Under the pieces are notes generated by a model that ran no database searches, was not told the origin of the DNA, and was given only the letters and a program-made list of their open reading frames with translations. Source: Acidobacteriota bacterium (GTDB lineage: Bacteria > Acidobacteriota > Terriglobia > Terriglobales > Acidobacteriaceae). Taken from it: DNA of 64,000 bases. The position numbers and the translations under genes were made by a program. Every line of letters starts with the position of its first letter. Positions within the stretch are counted from its first letter, which is position 1. The stretch spans positions 124,001-188,000 of the forward strand of contig JABCZH010000003.1 of assembly GCA_013289795.1 (NCBI GenBank), in the 5' to 3' direction. Positions 1-10,705 of the stretch are shown here, piece after piece.

Positions 1-54
1 GAACAGATGCTGAAGGCGAATGCTTGAAGTGGCGTCGCCTCCAATCGCCCAGGT

Positions 55-351
55 CTAAATGGACGGTTGTTGCTCGGCAACGTGCGGGAACGGACGCACC
101 ATCGGCTGCCGATTCTTCTTTGCCCGCCAGAGGTCGTACTGGGCCTGCATGTTCATCCAGAGGTCTGGAGAGGTGCCCAGGGCGGCCGCCAGCCGAAGCG
201 CCATGTTGGCAGAGATCCCGGACTTGCCATTGAGCACTCGTGACAGCGTCACGCGGGTGACACGCAAGTGCTCTGCTGCCGCCGATACGGCCATACCGCC
301 GAGGTACTCTCGAAGTACCAAGCCGGGGGCAGGTGGATTGTGCATGCGCAT
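55..351 (-). CDS. higA: HigA-family antitoxin
   Basis: 98-aa DNA-binding antitoxin of the HigA (XRE-like) type. It should neutralise the HigB toxin encoded just upstream and repress their shared promoter. Residues about 13-66 form a helix-turn-helix (LREYLGGMAVS, then VTRVTLSRVLNGKSGIS), followed by the family-typical SPDLWMNMQAQYDLW segment. The order is toxin first, antitoxin second, with 9 nt between the toxin stop and this start, as usual for higBA. Length is normal. Family identity is clear; binding to the local operator is inferred. Confidence 0.9.
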   Translation of the reverse strand: MRMHNPPAPGLVLREYLGGMAVSAAAEHLRVTRVTLSRVLNGKSGISANMALRLAAALGTSPDLWMNMQAQYDLWRAKKNRQPMVRPFPHVAEQQPSI

Positions 352-360
352 AAAAGACTC

Positions 361-639
361 CTAGTGATAGTCCAAGTAATCAACGAGGATCGCGTCCTCG
401 CCTTCGAACTTGAAAGTTAGCCGCCAGTTTCCGCTGACGCCGATCGACCTGTGATCCCTGAGGGTCCCAGTTAAAGGATGAAGTCTCCATCCGGGCGCGT
501 TCAAATCGCCGGGGCCTTTGGCGTTGTCGAGGGCAAACAATTGCAAGCGTATTTTTTCTGCATGCTTTGCTTGTATCCCTGCCTTCGATCCGGTGCGAAA
601 AAACCTTTCGATGCCCCGGTGTCGGAAGCTCTTGATCAC
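361..639 (-). CDS. higB: HigB-family RelE-like toxin
   Basis: 92-aa RelE/ParE-superfamily toxin, known in this family as a ribosome-dependent mRNA endonuclease. The N-terminus IKSFRHRGIERFFRTGSK and the C-terminal segment GNWRLTFKFEGEDAILVDY are typical. The frame is open to an ATG at 675, but that would add about 12 unrelated residues and run through the likely promoter, so the GTG at 639 is preferred. It is followed immediately by higA. Toxicity is inferred from family membership only. Confidence 0.85.
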   Translation of the reverse strand: MIKSFRHRGIERFFRTGSKAGIQAKHAEKIRLQLFALDNAKGPGDLNAPGWRLHPLTGTLRDHRSIGVSGNWRLTFKFEGEDAILVDYLDYH

Positions 640-642
640 TAC

Positions 643-659
643 GTATAGTGTAACGATAC
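643..659. promoter_or_regulatory. Candidate higBA operator/promoter
   Basis: Imperfect palindrome with outer arms GTAT...ATAC lying 4 nt upstream of the GTG start of higB. On the minus strand it contains a -10-like TACACT/TATAC stretch. Its position fits autoregulation by HigA. Short, so only moderately convincing. Confidence 0.4.
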
Positions 660-684
660 ACGCTACACAGGTCAAGGGAGTACA

Positions 685-934
685 ATGTGGTTAGCCATGG
701 AAACCATCAACATCAGCCGTGCAAAGGCCCGACTCTTGCAATTGATTGCGAAGGCGTGCCGCGGCGAGGAGATTGTCATCACCCGCGGCTCAAAGCCCGT
801 CGTGCGTCTGGTCGCCGTCTCTCCAAGGAACCGGCCCCCGCAAACCCGGGGCCCTGAAGGGCAAACTCTTCTTTGCGCCCGATGCGTTCGCTCCGCTAAC
901 AGACGCGGAAATGGAAGATCTCGGGTTCGAGTGA
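685..934 (+). pseudogene. Phd/YefM-type antitoxin, frameshifted
   Basis: The first part reads ETINISRAKARLLQLIAKAC ... ITRGSKPVVRLVAV, the normal N-terminus of a Phd/YefM antitoxin. The conserved C-terminus (RKPGALKGK, then APDAFAPLTDAEMEDLGFE) is in the next frame. Removing one C from the run of five C at about 835-839 joins the two halves as NRPRKPGALKGK, so a one-base insertion there explains the break. The start could be the ATG at 685 or 697. No VapC/PIN or RelE toxin follows, so the antitoxin is both broken and orphaned. A sequencing or assembly error in the homopolymer is possible. Confidence 0.75.
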
Positions 935-1016
935 ACACGGTCGCCGTGACCCTCGCCCCGTTCGCCCTCCGAATTTCCCCAATCGCCGCTAATCCTAAGC
1001 CTTTCTACGGCTTACG

Positions 1017-1045
1017 TTGACCAAGATGGTTCTTTCGGGTAAGCT
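1017..1045 (+). promoter_or_regulatory. Possible promoter of ispH and the hopanoid cluster
   Basis: TTGACC at 1017-1022, a 17-nt spacer, then TAAGCT at 1040-1045. The -35 matches the sigma-70 consensus at five of six positions; the -10 is weak. It lies just upstream of the GTG start of ispH. Confidence 0.35.
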
Positions 1046-1062
1046 TTAGCAATACAAACATA

Positions 1063-2073
1063 GTGGGAAAAGTGTACCCTTACAGGAACTTTATCGTGCC
1101 TAATCAAGACGGCAAAACGCTGCTTTTATTGAAACCCCGGGGGTTCTGCGCCGGGGTGGTTCGAGCCATTGATATCGTCCGCATTGCCCTGGAAGCCTTC
1201 GGGCCGCCGATTTACGTGCGTAAGGAGATCGTCCACAACCGGTTCGTGGTGGAAGAACTTCAAGCCAAGGGCGCCATTTTTGTGGATAGCGTGGACGAAG
1301 TCCCGAACGGCGAACGCGTGATTTATAGCGCCCATGGGGTTTCACCCGAAGTGCGCGAAGCCAGCCAGACCCGCGGGCTGCGGGTGATCGATGCGACTTG
1401 CCCGCTGGTGACCAAGGTCCACGTGGAAGCCGTGAAGTTCGCGAAGGAGGGGTATTCGCTTATCCTCATCGGCCACCGCGACCACGACGAGGTGATTGGC
1501 ACCTTGGGTGAGGCTCCTCTGGTTACTCAGGTCGTGGGGTCGCCGGAGCAGGTGGAATCGCTGACCCTGCCCGATCCCGATCGGGTGGCTTATCTCACCC
1601 AAACAACGCTAAGTTTGGACGAGACTAAAGACATCATTGCCGCGCTGCGCCGCAAGTTCCCCAATATTCAGGGGCCACACGCGCAGGACATCTGCTATGC
1701 GACGGAAAACCGTCAGGTGGCGGTGAAACACGTGGCTTCCGATGCTGACTTGCTGCTGGTCGTCGGCTCCGACAACAGTTCGAATTCCAACCGGCTGGTG
1801 GAAGTCGCGCGCAACTTGGGCACCAGCTCACATCTCATCGATAGTTACCGAAACATTCAACCCGACTGGCTGGAAGGGGTAAAGACCATTGCCCTGACCG
1901 CCGGCGCCTCTGCGCCCGAGTGCTTGGTGGAGGAAGTGGTCAAGTTCCTGGCGACCAAGGGCTTCAACAATGTGAATGAAGTGGAAGTGATGCCTGAAAA
2001 CGTGCGCTTCGGCTTGCCTCCCGAGATTGTGGAGGCCATCGCCAGCGCCCCTGCAGGAGTAACTGCGGAGTAA
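1063..2073 (+). CDS. ispH: 4-hydroxy-3-methylbut-2-enyl diphosphate reductase (IspH/LytB)
   Basis: Last enzyme of the MEP pathway, reducing HMBPP to IPP and DMAPP with a [4Fe-4S] cluster. The three cluster cysteines are visible: C29 (PRGFCAGV), C113 (DATCPLV) and C211 (DICYATENRQ), with the conserved histidines H58 (EIVHNR) and H91 (SAHGVS) and the SDNSSNSNRL substrate loop. 336 aa, slightly longer than the usual 310-320 because of about 20 extra N-terminal residues. The start is GTG 1063; in-frame GTG 1072 is an alternative. It directly precedes shc (9 nt), linking precursor supply with hopanoid synthesis. Confidence 0.95.
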   Translation: MGKVYPYRNFIVPNQDGKTLLLLKPRGFCAGVVRAIDIVRIALEAFGPPIYVRKEIVHNRFVVEELQAKGAIFVDSVDEVPNGERVIYSAHGVSPEVREASQTRGLRVIDATCPLVTKVHVEAVKFAKEGYSLILIGHRDHDEVIGTLGEAPLVTQVVGSPEQVESLTLPDPDRVAYLTQTTLSLDETKDIIAALRRKFPNIQGPHAQDICYATENRQVAVKHVASDADLLLVVGSDNSSNSNRLVEVARNLGTSSHLIDSYRNIQPDWLEGVKTIALTAGASAPECLVEEVVKFLATKGFNNVNEVEVMPENVRFGLPPEIVEAIASAPAGVTAE

Positions 2074-2082
2074 CCAATTTTC

Positions 2083-4059
<1,977 letters not shown>

Positions 4060-4068
<9 letters not shown>

Positions 4069-4155
4069 CACTTGCACTTAGCATTTGGTCAACGTCAGGT
4101 TTGTTTGGGCGCCAGCACTAGCACTTCATGGCTAAATGCGAATTGCTAAGTGCTT
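4060..4155. repeat. Junction palindrome, copy A (shc/hpnH)
   Basis: Imperfect palindrome with perfect 11-bp outer arms, AGCACTTAGCA (4060-4070) and TGCTAAGTGCT (4144-4154), and further internal copies of the same word. It contains the stop codon of shc (TAG 4066-4068). It is related to the repeats at 5764-5852 and 50050-50171. No open reading frame. It would fold into a long hairpin in RNA. Confidence 0.8.
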
Positions 4156-4197
4156 AAGGTTAGCTGGGGACCGGAAATACGGATCGGATAGACAACT

Positions 4198-5319
4198 ATG
4201 GCAGTACCTATTTCACAGATGTGGACGGTGGCGACTTACGTCATCCGGCAGAAGCTGAAGGGACGCAAGCAGTATCCGCTGGTGCTGATGTTGGAGCCGC
4301 TGTTCCGCTGCAACCTGGCGTGCGCTGGGTGCGGCAAAATCCAGTATCCCGCGCACGTACTCAAGATGCAGCTCACGCCCGAGGAGTGTTTCCGGGCGGT
4401 AGATGAGTGTGGTGCGCCTGCGGTTTCAATTCCCGGTGGAGAACCGTTACTGCATCCACAAATCGGCGAAATCGTCGAAGGCTTGGTCGCGCGCAAGAAA
4501 TACATCTACCTGTGCACGAATGCGCTTCTCCTGAAGCAGAAAATTGACCTGTTCAAACCGAGCAAGTACCTGACCTTCTCTGTCCACATGGATGGGCAGC
4601 GGGAGCACCACGATTTCTCGGTGTGCCTGGAGGGTGGCTATGAGAAGGCGCGGGAGGGAATGAAAGAGGCGCTGGACCGGGGGTTTCGGGTCACTACCAA
4701 TACCACATTGTTTGACGGTGCGGATCCGAAAAGCGTGCGTGCATTCTTCGACGAAATGATGGACCTTGGCGTCGAAGGCATGATGCTGTCGCCCGGTTAC
4801 TCCTATGAGAAAGCGCCTGACCAAAGCCACTTCCTGGGTCGTGCTCGCACCCGGCGGCTGTTCCGCGGGATCTTGTCCAATCGAAAGGCGAGCTGGCATT
4901 TCAATATGTCGCCGTTGTTTCTCGAATTCTTGATGGGCAAGCGCGACTACCCCTGCACCCCTTGGGGCATGCCTACCTTCAACGTTTTCGGCTGGCAGAA
5001 GCCCTGCTACCTGTTGCAGGACGGCTACGCCGATACGTTCGCCGAGTTACTGGCCACCACCGAGTGGGAAAAATATGGCACCGAGTCGGGGAATCCGAAG
5101 TGTGCGAATTGCATGGTGCACAGCGGCTATGAAGCCTCGGCGGTGAATGACACTTTCGGATCGCTGCAGGGTTTGTGGCATACCGCGAAAGCTACGCTGT
5201 TTGGTAAGTATGATGATCCGTCTGCGCTGCACTTGCTCGACGAACCGGTTCGTCCGGTGCACGCTTTCAATCCACTCGTGCAGATCGAGTCGCCTTCGGC
5301 CGAGGAGACCACAGCGTGA
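4198..5319 (+). CDS. hpnH: Adenosyl-hopene transferase, radical SAM (HpnH)
   Basis: 373-aa radical SAM enzyme that joins a 5'-deoxyadenosyl group to hopene, the first step of C35 side-chain building. The cluster motif CxxxCxxC is C38, C42, C45 ([11 protein letters not shown]). The SPASM-like tail and overall length match HpnH. It starts at ATG 4198, about 43 nt after palindrome copy A. The stop overlaps the next gene by 4 nt (GTGA), so the two are probably translationally coupled. Confidence 0.95.
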   Translation: MAVPISQMWTVATYVIRQKLKGRKQYPLVLMLEPLFRCNLACAGCGKIQYPAHVLKMQLTPEECFRAVDECGAPAVSIPGGEPLLHPQIGEIVEGLVARKKYIYLCTNALLLKQKIDLFKPSKYLTFSVHMDGQREHHDFSVCLEGGYEKAREGMKEALDRGFRVTTNTTLFDGADPKSVRAFFDEMMDLGVEGMMLSPGYSYEKAPDQSHFLGRARTRRLFRGILSNRKASWHFNMSPLFLEFLMGKRDYPCTPWGMPTFNVFGWQKPCYLLQDGYADTFAELLATTEWEKYGTESGNPKCANCMVHSGYEASAVNDTFGSLQGLWHTAKATLFGKYDDPSALHLLDEPVRPVHAFNPLVQIESPSAEETTA

Positions 5320-5765
5320 GCGGTCGCGAATCAGGACGAACTCCGGCGGCTCCGCATGCTGTCATGACTGATCCCGACGTGCTGGAAGTCGCACCGGGCG
5401 CGGCACGGGAGAAGCTCCAGGGTTCCATTCCCCAACTTGCGACTCCGGAAGAGTTGTGCGCAGCGCTGGAGCAAGCCTTCGACTACCGCGGGGACGTGCT
5501 CATCACGCGCAAGGACGGCGTGAGCATCGAGGGCTATGTGTTCGATCGCCGCACCGGCCAAACGCTAGACGACTCGGTGGTTCGCCTGCTCCCGAAAAAC
5601 GGCGGCGGAAAGGTTTCCGTCCGTTACGCCGACATTGCGGCCCTCGCTTTTACCGGCCGCGACATGGCTGCCGGCAATAGTTGGGAGTCGTGGGTGCGTC
5701 AATACTGGACGAAGAAGTCGGCCGGCGAGAGCGACATTTCGTTGCAGCCGGAGAATTTGGGGTAG
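5316..5765 (+). CDS. Uncharacterised 149-aa protein in the hopanoid cluster
   Basis: Function not recognised. No signal peptide, membrane helix or cysteine motif. The middle (about residues 45-115) looks like a small beta-rich domain ([25 protein letters not shown], a short linker, then [22 protein letters not shown]), reminiscent of Sm-like/barrel folds. It begins at a GTG overlapping hpnH by 4 nt; an internal ATG at residue 17 is an alternative. The stop TAG (5763-5765) overlaps the first bases of palindrome copy B. Its position between hpnH and hpnA suggests a hopanoid-linked accessory role; this is inference. Confidence 0.7.
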   Translation: MSGRESGRTPAAPHAVMTDPDVLEVAPGAAREKLQGSIPQLATPEELCAALEQAFDYRGDVLITRKDGVSIEGYVFDRRTGQTLDDSVVRLLPKNGGGKVSVRYADIAALAFTGRDMAAGNSWESWVRQYWTKKSAGESDISLQPENLG

Positions 5766-5852
5766 CACTCAGCATTCAGCATTCAGCCCTGCAATTGCGC
5801 GGGATTGACACGACGCTGTACTGGCTGAATGCCGAATGCTGAGTGCTAAATG
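5764..5852. repeat. Junction palindrome, copy B (149-aa gene/hpnA)
   Basis: Near-perfect inverted repeat. The left arm 5764-5788 and right arm 5823-5847 match at 24 of 25 positions (outer word AGCACTCAGCATTC), around a 34-nt centre. The stop of the upstream gene (5763-5765) overlaps the left edge. The hpnA start ATG (5850-5852) follows the right arm by 2 nt within GCTAAATGC. No coding content. Confidence 0.85.
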
Positions 5853-6836
5853 CTTGCTTTCGTCACTGGCGCTACGGGATTTGTTGGCAGTCACGTGGCC
5901 CGCGTTCTGGCCGAGCAGGGCGCCGATCTCCGATTGCTGGTTCGAACTGGCAGTGATACTCGGAATATCGACGGGTTGCATGCGGAGAGGGTTGTCGGTG
6001 ACCTCCGCGATCCGGCGTCGATCGAGAACGCCATGGCAGGCTGCGACACCGTGTTTCACGTAGCCGCCGACTATCGGCTCTGGGTACGCGATCCCGAGCA
6101 GATGTACCGGGCGAACGTCGAAGGAACACGGACGATCTTGGATGCGGCACGCAAGAACCGCGTGCGGCGGATGGTGCATACCTCGAGCGTTGCCACCATG
6201 GGATTTACTTCAAACGGTCACCTGGCAGACGAGGATTCTCCGGTTGTTTTGGAGAGCATGATCGGACCATACAAGCGATCGAAATTCATGGCGGAGCAAT
6301 TGGCCCTTAAAGCAGGCGTAAGCGGGATGGACGTTGTGGTGGTGAATCCGACCACGCCGGTGGGTGAGCAAGACATCCGGCCCACACCGACAGGCCGCAT
6401 CGTGGTGGATTTCCTGAAGAAAAAGTTTCCCGCCTACGTGGACACAGGATTGAATCTGGTGGACGTTCGAGAGTGTGCCCGCGGGCATCTAACAGCACTG
6501 GAGAAGGGAAGAAGCGGAGAGCGCTACATTCTGGGTGGCGAGAACCTCACGCTAAAGCAGATTCTCGACAAGCTGGGGGCGATTACCGGTCTGCCCTCAC
6601 CCAAGGTGAGAGTTCCTTATGTGATGGCGCTGGCCACGGGCGTGGTGGACGAAATGGTCACAGGACGCATCCTGGGACGAGAGCCCCGCGCGACCATCGA
6701 CGCAGTGCGGATGGGACGCAAGAAGATGTTTGTTTCCTCGGCCAAGGCCGAGCGCGAACTGGGATGGAATCCGTCTCCGGTAGAAGGCGCGCTCCGTCGG
6801 GCCGTGGAATGGTTTCGAACTCACGAGTATGTATAG
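5850..6836 (+). CDS. hpnA: Hopanoid-associated NAD-dependent sugar epimerase (HpnA)
   Basis: 328-aa extended short-chain dehydrogenase/epimerase. The nucleotide-binding GATGFVG is at residues 7-13 and the catalytic YxxxK is Y141/K145 (PYKRSKF), with the TSSVATMG serine region ahead of it. HpnA is regularly found in hopanoid clusters; its exact substrate is not settled. The start ATG is the edge of palindrome copy B, with no clear Shine-Dalgarno sequence, so initiation may depend on that repeat. Only 8 nt separate it from hpnG. Confidence 0.9.
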   Translation: MLAFVTGATGFVGSHVARVLAEQGADLRLLVRTGSDTRNIDGLHAERVVGDLRDPASIENAMAGCDTVFHVAADYRLWVRDPEQMYRANVEGTRTILDAARKNRVRRMVHTSSVATMGFTSNGHLADEDSPVVLESMIGPYKRSKFMAEQLALKAGVSGMDVVVVNPTTPVGEQDIRPTPTGRIVVDFLKKKFPAYVDTGLNLVDVRECARGHLTALEKGRSGERYILGGENLTLKQILDKLGAITGLPSPKVRVPYVMALATGVVDEMVTGRILGREPRATIDAVRMGRKKMFVSSAKAERELGWNPSPVEGALRRAVEWFRTHEYV

Positions 6837-6844
6837 GAGTGCCC

Positions 6845-7522
6845 TTGTCAGAGTCGTCCAAGGTCGCAATCGTAGCCGCGCTGGAGCGCGAAGTGTGGCC
6901 GCTGGTGAAGGACTGGCCGACTACCCAGAGGCAGCACCAGGGTCGCGCGTTCAAGTTCTTCGAGCATGAAGGTGCGGTATTGGTCTGCGGAGGAGTTGGA
7001 TCTGAGGCCGCGCGTCGTGCAGCCGAGGCGATCATCGTGCTATATAAACCCGCGCGGGTAATTTCCGCAGGGTTCGCTGGAGGCCTTGACCCAACTCTCA
7101 GGGCCGGCCACGCGCTGACTCCACGCCTGGTCATTGATGCCGGCGACGGCAGTCGTACGGACTCAGGCTCGGGGGCCGGCGTGTTGGTGAGTTTTGCTGC
7201 GGTGGCTGATTCAGAACAAAAGGCTAGTCTGGCGCAGGCGTACGGGGCTGATGTGGTGGACATGGAAGCGGCGGCGGTTTCTCGTTGCGCGCGGGCACAT
7301 GGGATTCAGTTCACAGCCTGCAAGGTGGTTTCCGATTCGCGGGATCAGCGGCTGCCTCCGGCTGGCCGCTTTGTAGGGTCGGACGGGACATTTCAATCGT
7401 TCCGCTTCCTCGCGCATGTGGCGATGCGTCCTTGGCTGTGGGCTGGGGTTGGGCAGTTGGCGAGGAATAGTTCTATCGCCGCGCAGTCGCTTTGCAAGCG
7501 GCTGGCAGAGAGTACACAATGA
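6845..7522 (+). CDS. hpnG: Adenosylhopane nucleosidase/phosphorylase (HpnG)
   Basis: 225-aa nucleoside-phosphorylase-fold protein acting after HpnH to remove adenine from adenosylhopane. It shows the fold's motifs: AALEREVWPL at the N-terminus, the ISAGFAGGLDP loop and VVDMEAAAVSRCA. The frame is open far upstream, but that region overlaps hpnA. GGAG at 6836-6839 is 5 nt before TTG 6845, which decides the start; GTG 6839 is the alternative. It lies in an operon with hpnA. Confidence 0.88.
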   Translation: MSESSKVAIVAALEREVWPLVKDWPTTQRQHQGRAFKFFEHEGAVLVCGGVGSEAARRAAEAIIVLYKPARVISAGFAGGLDPTLRAGHALTPRLVIDAGDGSRTDSGSGAGVLVSFAAVADSEQKASLAQAYGADVVDMEAAAVSRCARAHGIQFTACKVVSDSRDQRLPPAGRFVGSDGTFQSFRFLAHVAMRPWLWAGVGQLARNSSIAAQSLCKRLAESTQ

Positions 7523-7538
7523 GACTAAGTATCTAACT

Positions 7539-8657
7539 ATGGCGACCGGACTCTTGACCCCGACCCAGACGAAAGCGATTCCCACCACCATGCAGGCGGC
7601 GGTGTATCGCGGCGTCGGTGACGTGCGTGTTGAGACTGTTCCTGTTCCTCAGATTGGCGCTGGAGAACTCCTCCTAAGAGTACACACTTGCGGCATATGC
7701 GGAACCGACCTCAAGAAGATTGCCACGGGATCGCATTCAGCGCCCCGCATCTTCGGTCATGAGACGTCGGGTGTAGTGGCTGCTGTGGGCGCTGACGTAT
7801 CCAAGTTCAAACCCGGTGATCGGGTAATGGTCTTCCATCACATCCCCTGCCGGAAGTGTTTCTACTGCCAGCACAAGACGTTTGCCCAGTGCGAAACCTA
7901 CAAGAAAGTCGGGTGTACCGCCGGTTTCGAACCTGCGGGCGGCGGCTTCGCGGAATACGTACGCGTCATGGACTGGATCGTCCGTGAAGGGACTGTCCCC
8001 ATCCCCGATGGCATCTCATTTGAGCAGGCATGTTTCGTGGAGCCGGTGAACACCTGCATGAAGGGTATTGATACTTTGCAACTTTCACCGGGCGAGAGTG
8101 TTCTCGTTATTGGGCAGGGACCAATCGGCATCATATTGAGTGTATTGGCCAAACGGAAGGGAACTAGGGTAATTACTTCCGATTTGTATCCCGAGAGGCT
8201 TACAATATCTACATCACTTGGTTTACAGCACATGATTGATGCTTCGCGTACCGACACCGTACAAACGGTGCGAGGGCTTACCGCGGGCCGGGGTGCCGAC
8301 GTGGCGATCCTTGCGGTAGGGGGGAATGCTTTGATCCGGACCGCACTGGATTCCGTACGTCCAGGCGGGCGGGTGCTGTTGTTTGCGCAGACTACGCGGG
8401 GCGAGGCCAGCATCGATCCAGCTGCAATCTGCGTGGATGAGAAGACTCTGATGGGGTCCTATAGCGCTTCTGTCGAGCTCCAAGAGGAGGCCGTGCAATT
8501 CGTGATGAAACGTGAGATGGACTTGGAACGATTGATCAGCCACCGTTTTCCTTTGTCCCGCAGTGTGGAAGCCTTGAACTTGGCCGCTCATCCCCAATCG
8601 GATTCGATGAAGATCGTGATTCAAACGGGCAGCGGCTGGGGAGGAAGTACAGAGTGA
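7539..8657 (+). CDS. Zinc-dependent alcohol dehydrogenase (MDR) in the hopanoid cluster, first copy
   Basis: 372-aa medium-chain dehydrogenase of the sorbitol/threonine dehydrogenase type. Catalytic zinc region CGICGTD (C54) with H74-E75 (FGHE). Structural zinc cysteines C104, C107, C110, C118. A Rossmann segment (VLVIGQGPIGIILSV) follows. The start ATG 7539 is chosen because upstream sequence overlaps hpnG. It overlaps the next dehydrogenase by 4 nt (GTGA), so they are made together and may form a heteromer or act in sequence. A role in oxidising or reducing the hopanoid side chain is inferred from position only. Confidence 0.85.
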   Translation: MATGLLTPTQTKAIPTTMQAAVYRGVGDVRVETVPVPQIGAGELLLRVHTCGICGTDLKKIATGSHSAPRIFGHETSGVVAAVGADVSKFKPGDRVMVFHHIPCRKCFYCQHKTFAQCETYKKVGCTAGFEPAGGGFAEYVRVMDWIVREGTVPIPDGISFEQACFVEPVNTCMKGIDTLQLSPGESVLVIGQGPIGIILSVLAKRKGTRVITSDLYPERLTISTSLGLQHMIDASRTDTVQTVRGLTAGRGADVAILAVGGNALIRTALDSVRPGGRVLLFAQTTRGEASIDPAAICVDEKTLMGSYSASVELQEEAVQFVMKREMDLERLISHRFPLSRSVEALNLAAHPQSDSMKIVIQTGSGWGGSTE

Positions 8658-9703
8658 ACGGCAAGATGACGGCAGCAGTCCTCTACGGCAAAGAGGACGT
8701 AAAGATCGAAAGAGTGCCCATCCCTCGTCTCGGAGAAGGCGAAGTTCTGGTCAAGGTCGAAGTCGCTCTAACCTGCGGCACCGATCTGAAGGTCTATCAG
8801 CGCGGTTATCACGCCCGCATGATTGTCCCTCCCGCTTTGTTCGGACATGAACTCGCGGGTGTGATCGAAGAAGTCGGCCCTGGAGTTCGTAGCTTCCGCA
8901 AGGGAATGCGGGTGGTGGCGCTGAACTCGGCACCGTGCCAGATGTGTTTCTATTGCTCGCGTCACCAGGAAAATTTGTGTGAAGACCTGCTTTTCAACAA
9001 CGGAGCCTATGCGGAATACATTCGCATTCCTCGCCGGATTGTTGAGACCAATATGCTCGCGATGCCCGCGGGCGTGACCTTTGAAGACGCCGCCATGGTC
9101 GAACCATTGGCTTGCGTTTTGCGCGGTTTGCACGAGACCGGAGTGGAGATTGGCGATACCGTGGCCATCATTGGTGGTGGACCCATTGGGCTGATGTTTG
9201 TGCAGGTGGCAACCGCTGTGGGCTGCAAGGTGATTTCGGTGGTGAAGCGCGATTCTCAGGTGACCGCCGCCAAACAAATGGGTGCGAAGGAAGTGGTGCA
9301 AATCACCAAGGTCAAAGACCCAGTGGACGCGGTGCGAGTGTTGTCACCGGAGAAGCGTGGTGGAGACGTGGTGATTGAGGCAGTTGGCCGTCCCGAGGCA
9401 TGGGAGTGGGCGATCGACATGGTACGTAAAGGCGGCACCGTGAACTTTTTCGGAGGATGCGCCAGCGGCACCAAAGTGCAACTCGACACCAACCGGCTGC
9501 ACTACTCTGAGGTGACGCTCAAAGCGACATTCCATCACACGCCGGAAACTGTGCGCAAGGCATTTGCGTTGATCGCCGAAAAGAAGATTCGTTCCACTGA
9601 CTACATCACCGGCGAGGCGCCACTCTCCCGGTTGCAGCAGGTGCTTCGCCACATGCTGAACCGCAATGGCGATATCAAGACCGCCATTATCCCCGGTCAC
9701 TAA
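8654..9703 (+). CDS. Zinc-dependent alcohol dehydrogenase (MDR) in the hopanoid cluster, second copy
   Basis: 349-aa paralogue of the preceding gene. C41 (LTCGTD) and H65-E66 (FGHE) supply the catalytic zinc site; C95, C98, C101 and C109 the structural zinc. The Rossmann motif VAIIGGGPIGLMFVQV is clear. It starts at a GTG overlapping the first copy by 4 nt. The pair is clearly diverged, so this is an old duplication rather than a recent one. The substrate is unknown; its location between hpnG and hpnC points to hopanoid side-chain chemistry. Confidence 0.85.
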   Translation: MNGKMTAAVLYGKEDVKIERVPIPRLGEGEVLVKVEVALTCGTDLKVYQRGYHARMIVPPALFGHELAGVIEEVGPGVRSFRKGMRVVALNSAPCQMCFYCSRHQENLCEDLLFNNGAYAEYIRIPRRIVETNMLAMPAGVTFEDAAMVEPLACVLRGLHETGVEIGDTVAIIGGGPIGLMFVQVATAVGCKVISVVKRDSQVTAAKQMGAKEVVQITKVKDPVDAVRVLSPEKRGGDVVIEAVGRPEAWEWAIDMVRKGGTVNFFGGCASGTKVQLDTNRLHYSEVTLKATFHHTPETVRKAFALIAEKKIRSTDYITGEAPLSRLQQVLRHMLNRNGDIKTAIIPGH

Positions 9704-9751
9704 GGCGGGTTTCCGATTGGCTTCTGAATCAGCCCGGGGACGAAACTGACC

Positions 9752-10705
9752 ATGGCATCCATCGCCAGCAACGATTCTCGTACCGTTCCTGCCAGCTTGG
9801 CAGGCTGGGACAGGCTTCCGGCGAGTTATGCGATCCCGGAAAGCGCTCCCACCCTGGCGGAAGCTCAGGAATATTGCCGGCGTCTGGCGCGCAGCCGTTA
9901 CGAGAATTTCTCGGTCGCGAGCTGGTTTCTGCCTCAGCGCCTGCGTCAACACTTCTTCAATGTTTATGCCTACTGCCGCATATCGGACGACCTTGGCGAT
10001 GAAGTCGGCGATCCGCCTGCGTCACTGGAATTGCTCGATCAATGGCAGGCTGAGTTGGATGCCTGTTATTCGGGCAATCCTCGGCACCCGGTGTTCGTGG
10101 CGTTGGCCGATACTGTCCGCCGCTTCGACATTCCCAGGCGGACATTTGCTGACCTCCTGACCGCGTTTCGTCAGGACCAAACCGTCACCCGCTATCCGAC
10201 CTTCGACGACTTGCTTGGCTACTGTCACAATTCGGCGAATCCCGTGGGACGCCTGGTGCTTTACGTTTGTGGCTATCGTGATGCGGGGCGTCAGCAACTT
10301 TCTGACTTCACCTGCACCGCGCTTCAGTTGGCCAATTTCTGGCAAGACGTAAGTGTGGACTATGCGAAAGGCCGAATTTATCTGCCGTTGGATGACATGC
10401 GACGCTTCGGAGTCAGTGAGGACGATCTTGCGGCGCAGAGAAACACGGCAGCCTTCTGCCATCTGATGCGCTTCGAAGTCGAGCGCGCACGGGAATGGTT
10501 CCAGCGTGGCTGGCCACTGGCTGGAAAAGTGGATCGTGCGCTGGCGCTGGACATCGAGCTGTTCAGCCGAGGTGGCCAGGAGATCCTCCGTGCGATCGGG
10601 CGCCAGGGATACGCCGTGCTGGGCCGCAGGCCGGCGATTTCCAAGTCCCGCAAGCTTGCGCTGGTGGCCCGCGCGGCATGGGGCAAGCTCGGTGGGGCAA
10701 ACTAG
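9752..10705 (+). CDS. hpnC: Squalene synthase subunit HpnC (hydroxysqualene synthase)
   Basis: 317-aa trans-isoprenyl diphosphate synthase. With HpnD and HpnE it makes squalene from two farnesyl diphosphates; HpnC is known to turn presqualene diphosphate into hydroxysqualene. Two Asp-rich motifs are present: D79-D80-LGDE and DVSVD (D199-D203). Its stop lies in a short tandem duplication at the hpnD junction. It is followed by hpnD after 14 nt. Confidence 0.93.
   Translation: MASIASNDSRTVPASLAGWDRLPASYAIPESAPTLAEAQEYCRRLARSRYENFSVASWFLPQRLRQHFFNVYAYCRISDDLGDEVGDPPASLELLDQWQAELDACYSGNPRHPVFVALADTVRRFDIPRRTFADLLTAFRQDQTVTRYPTFDDLLGYCHNSANPVGRLVLYVCGYRDAGRQQLSDFTCTALQLANFWQDVSVDYAKGRIYLPLDDMRRFGVSEDDLAAQRNTAAFCHLMRFEVERAREWFQRGWPLAGKVDRALALDIELFSRGGQEILRAIGRQGYAVLGRRPAISKSRKLALVARAAWGKLGGAN

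Noticed and set aside
1-30. Possible fourth copy of the junction palindrome at the window edge
   Set aside because: Only a loose match (GCTGAAGGCGAATGCT) with no visible partner arm; cannot be supported from the partial sequence.
6473-6838. Long N-terminal extension of the hpnG reading frame
   Set aside because: It overlaps hpnA and is not protein-like; a Shine-Dalgarno site points to TTG 6845.
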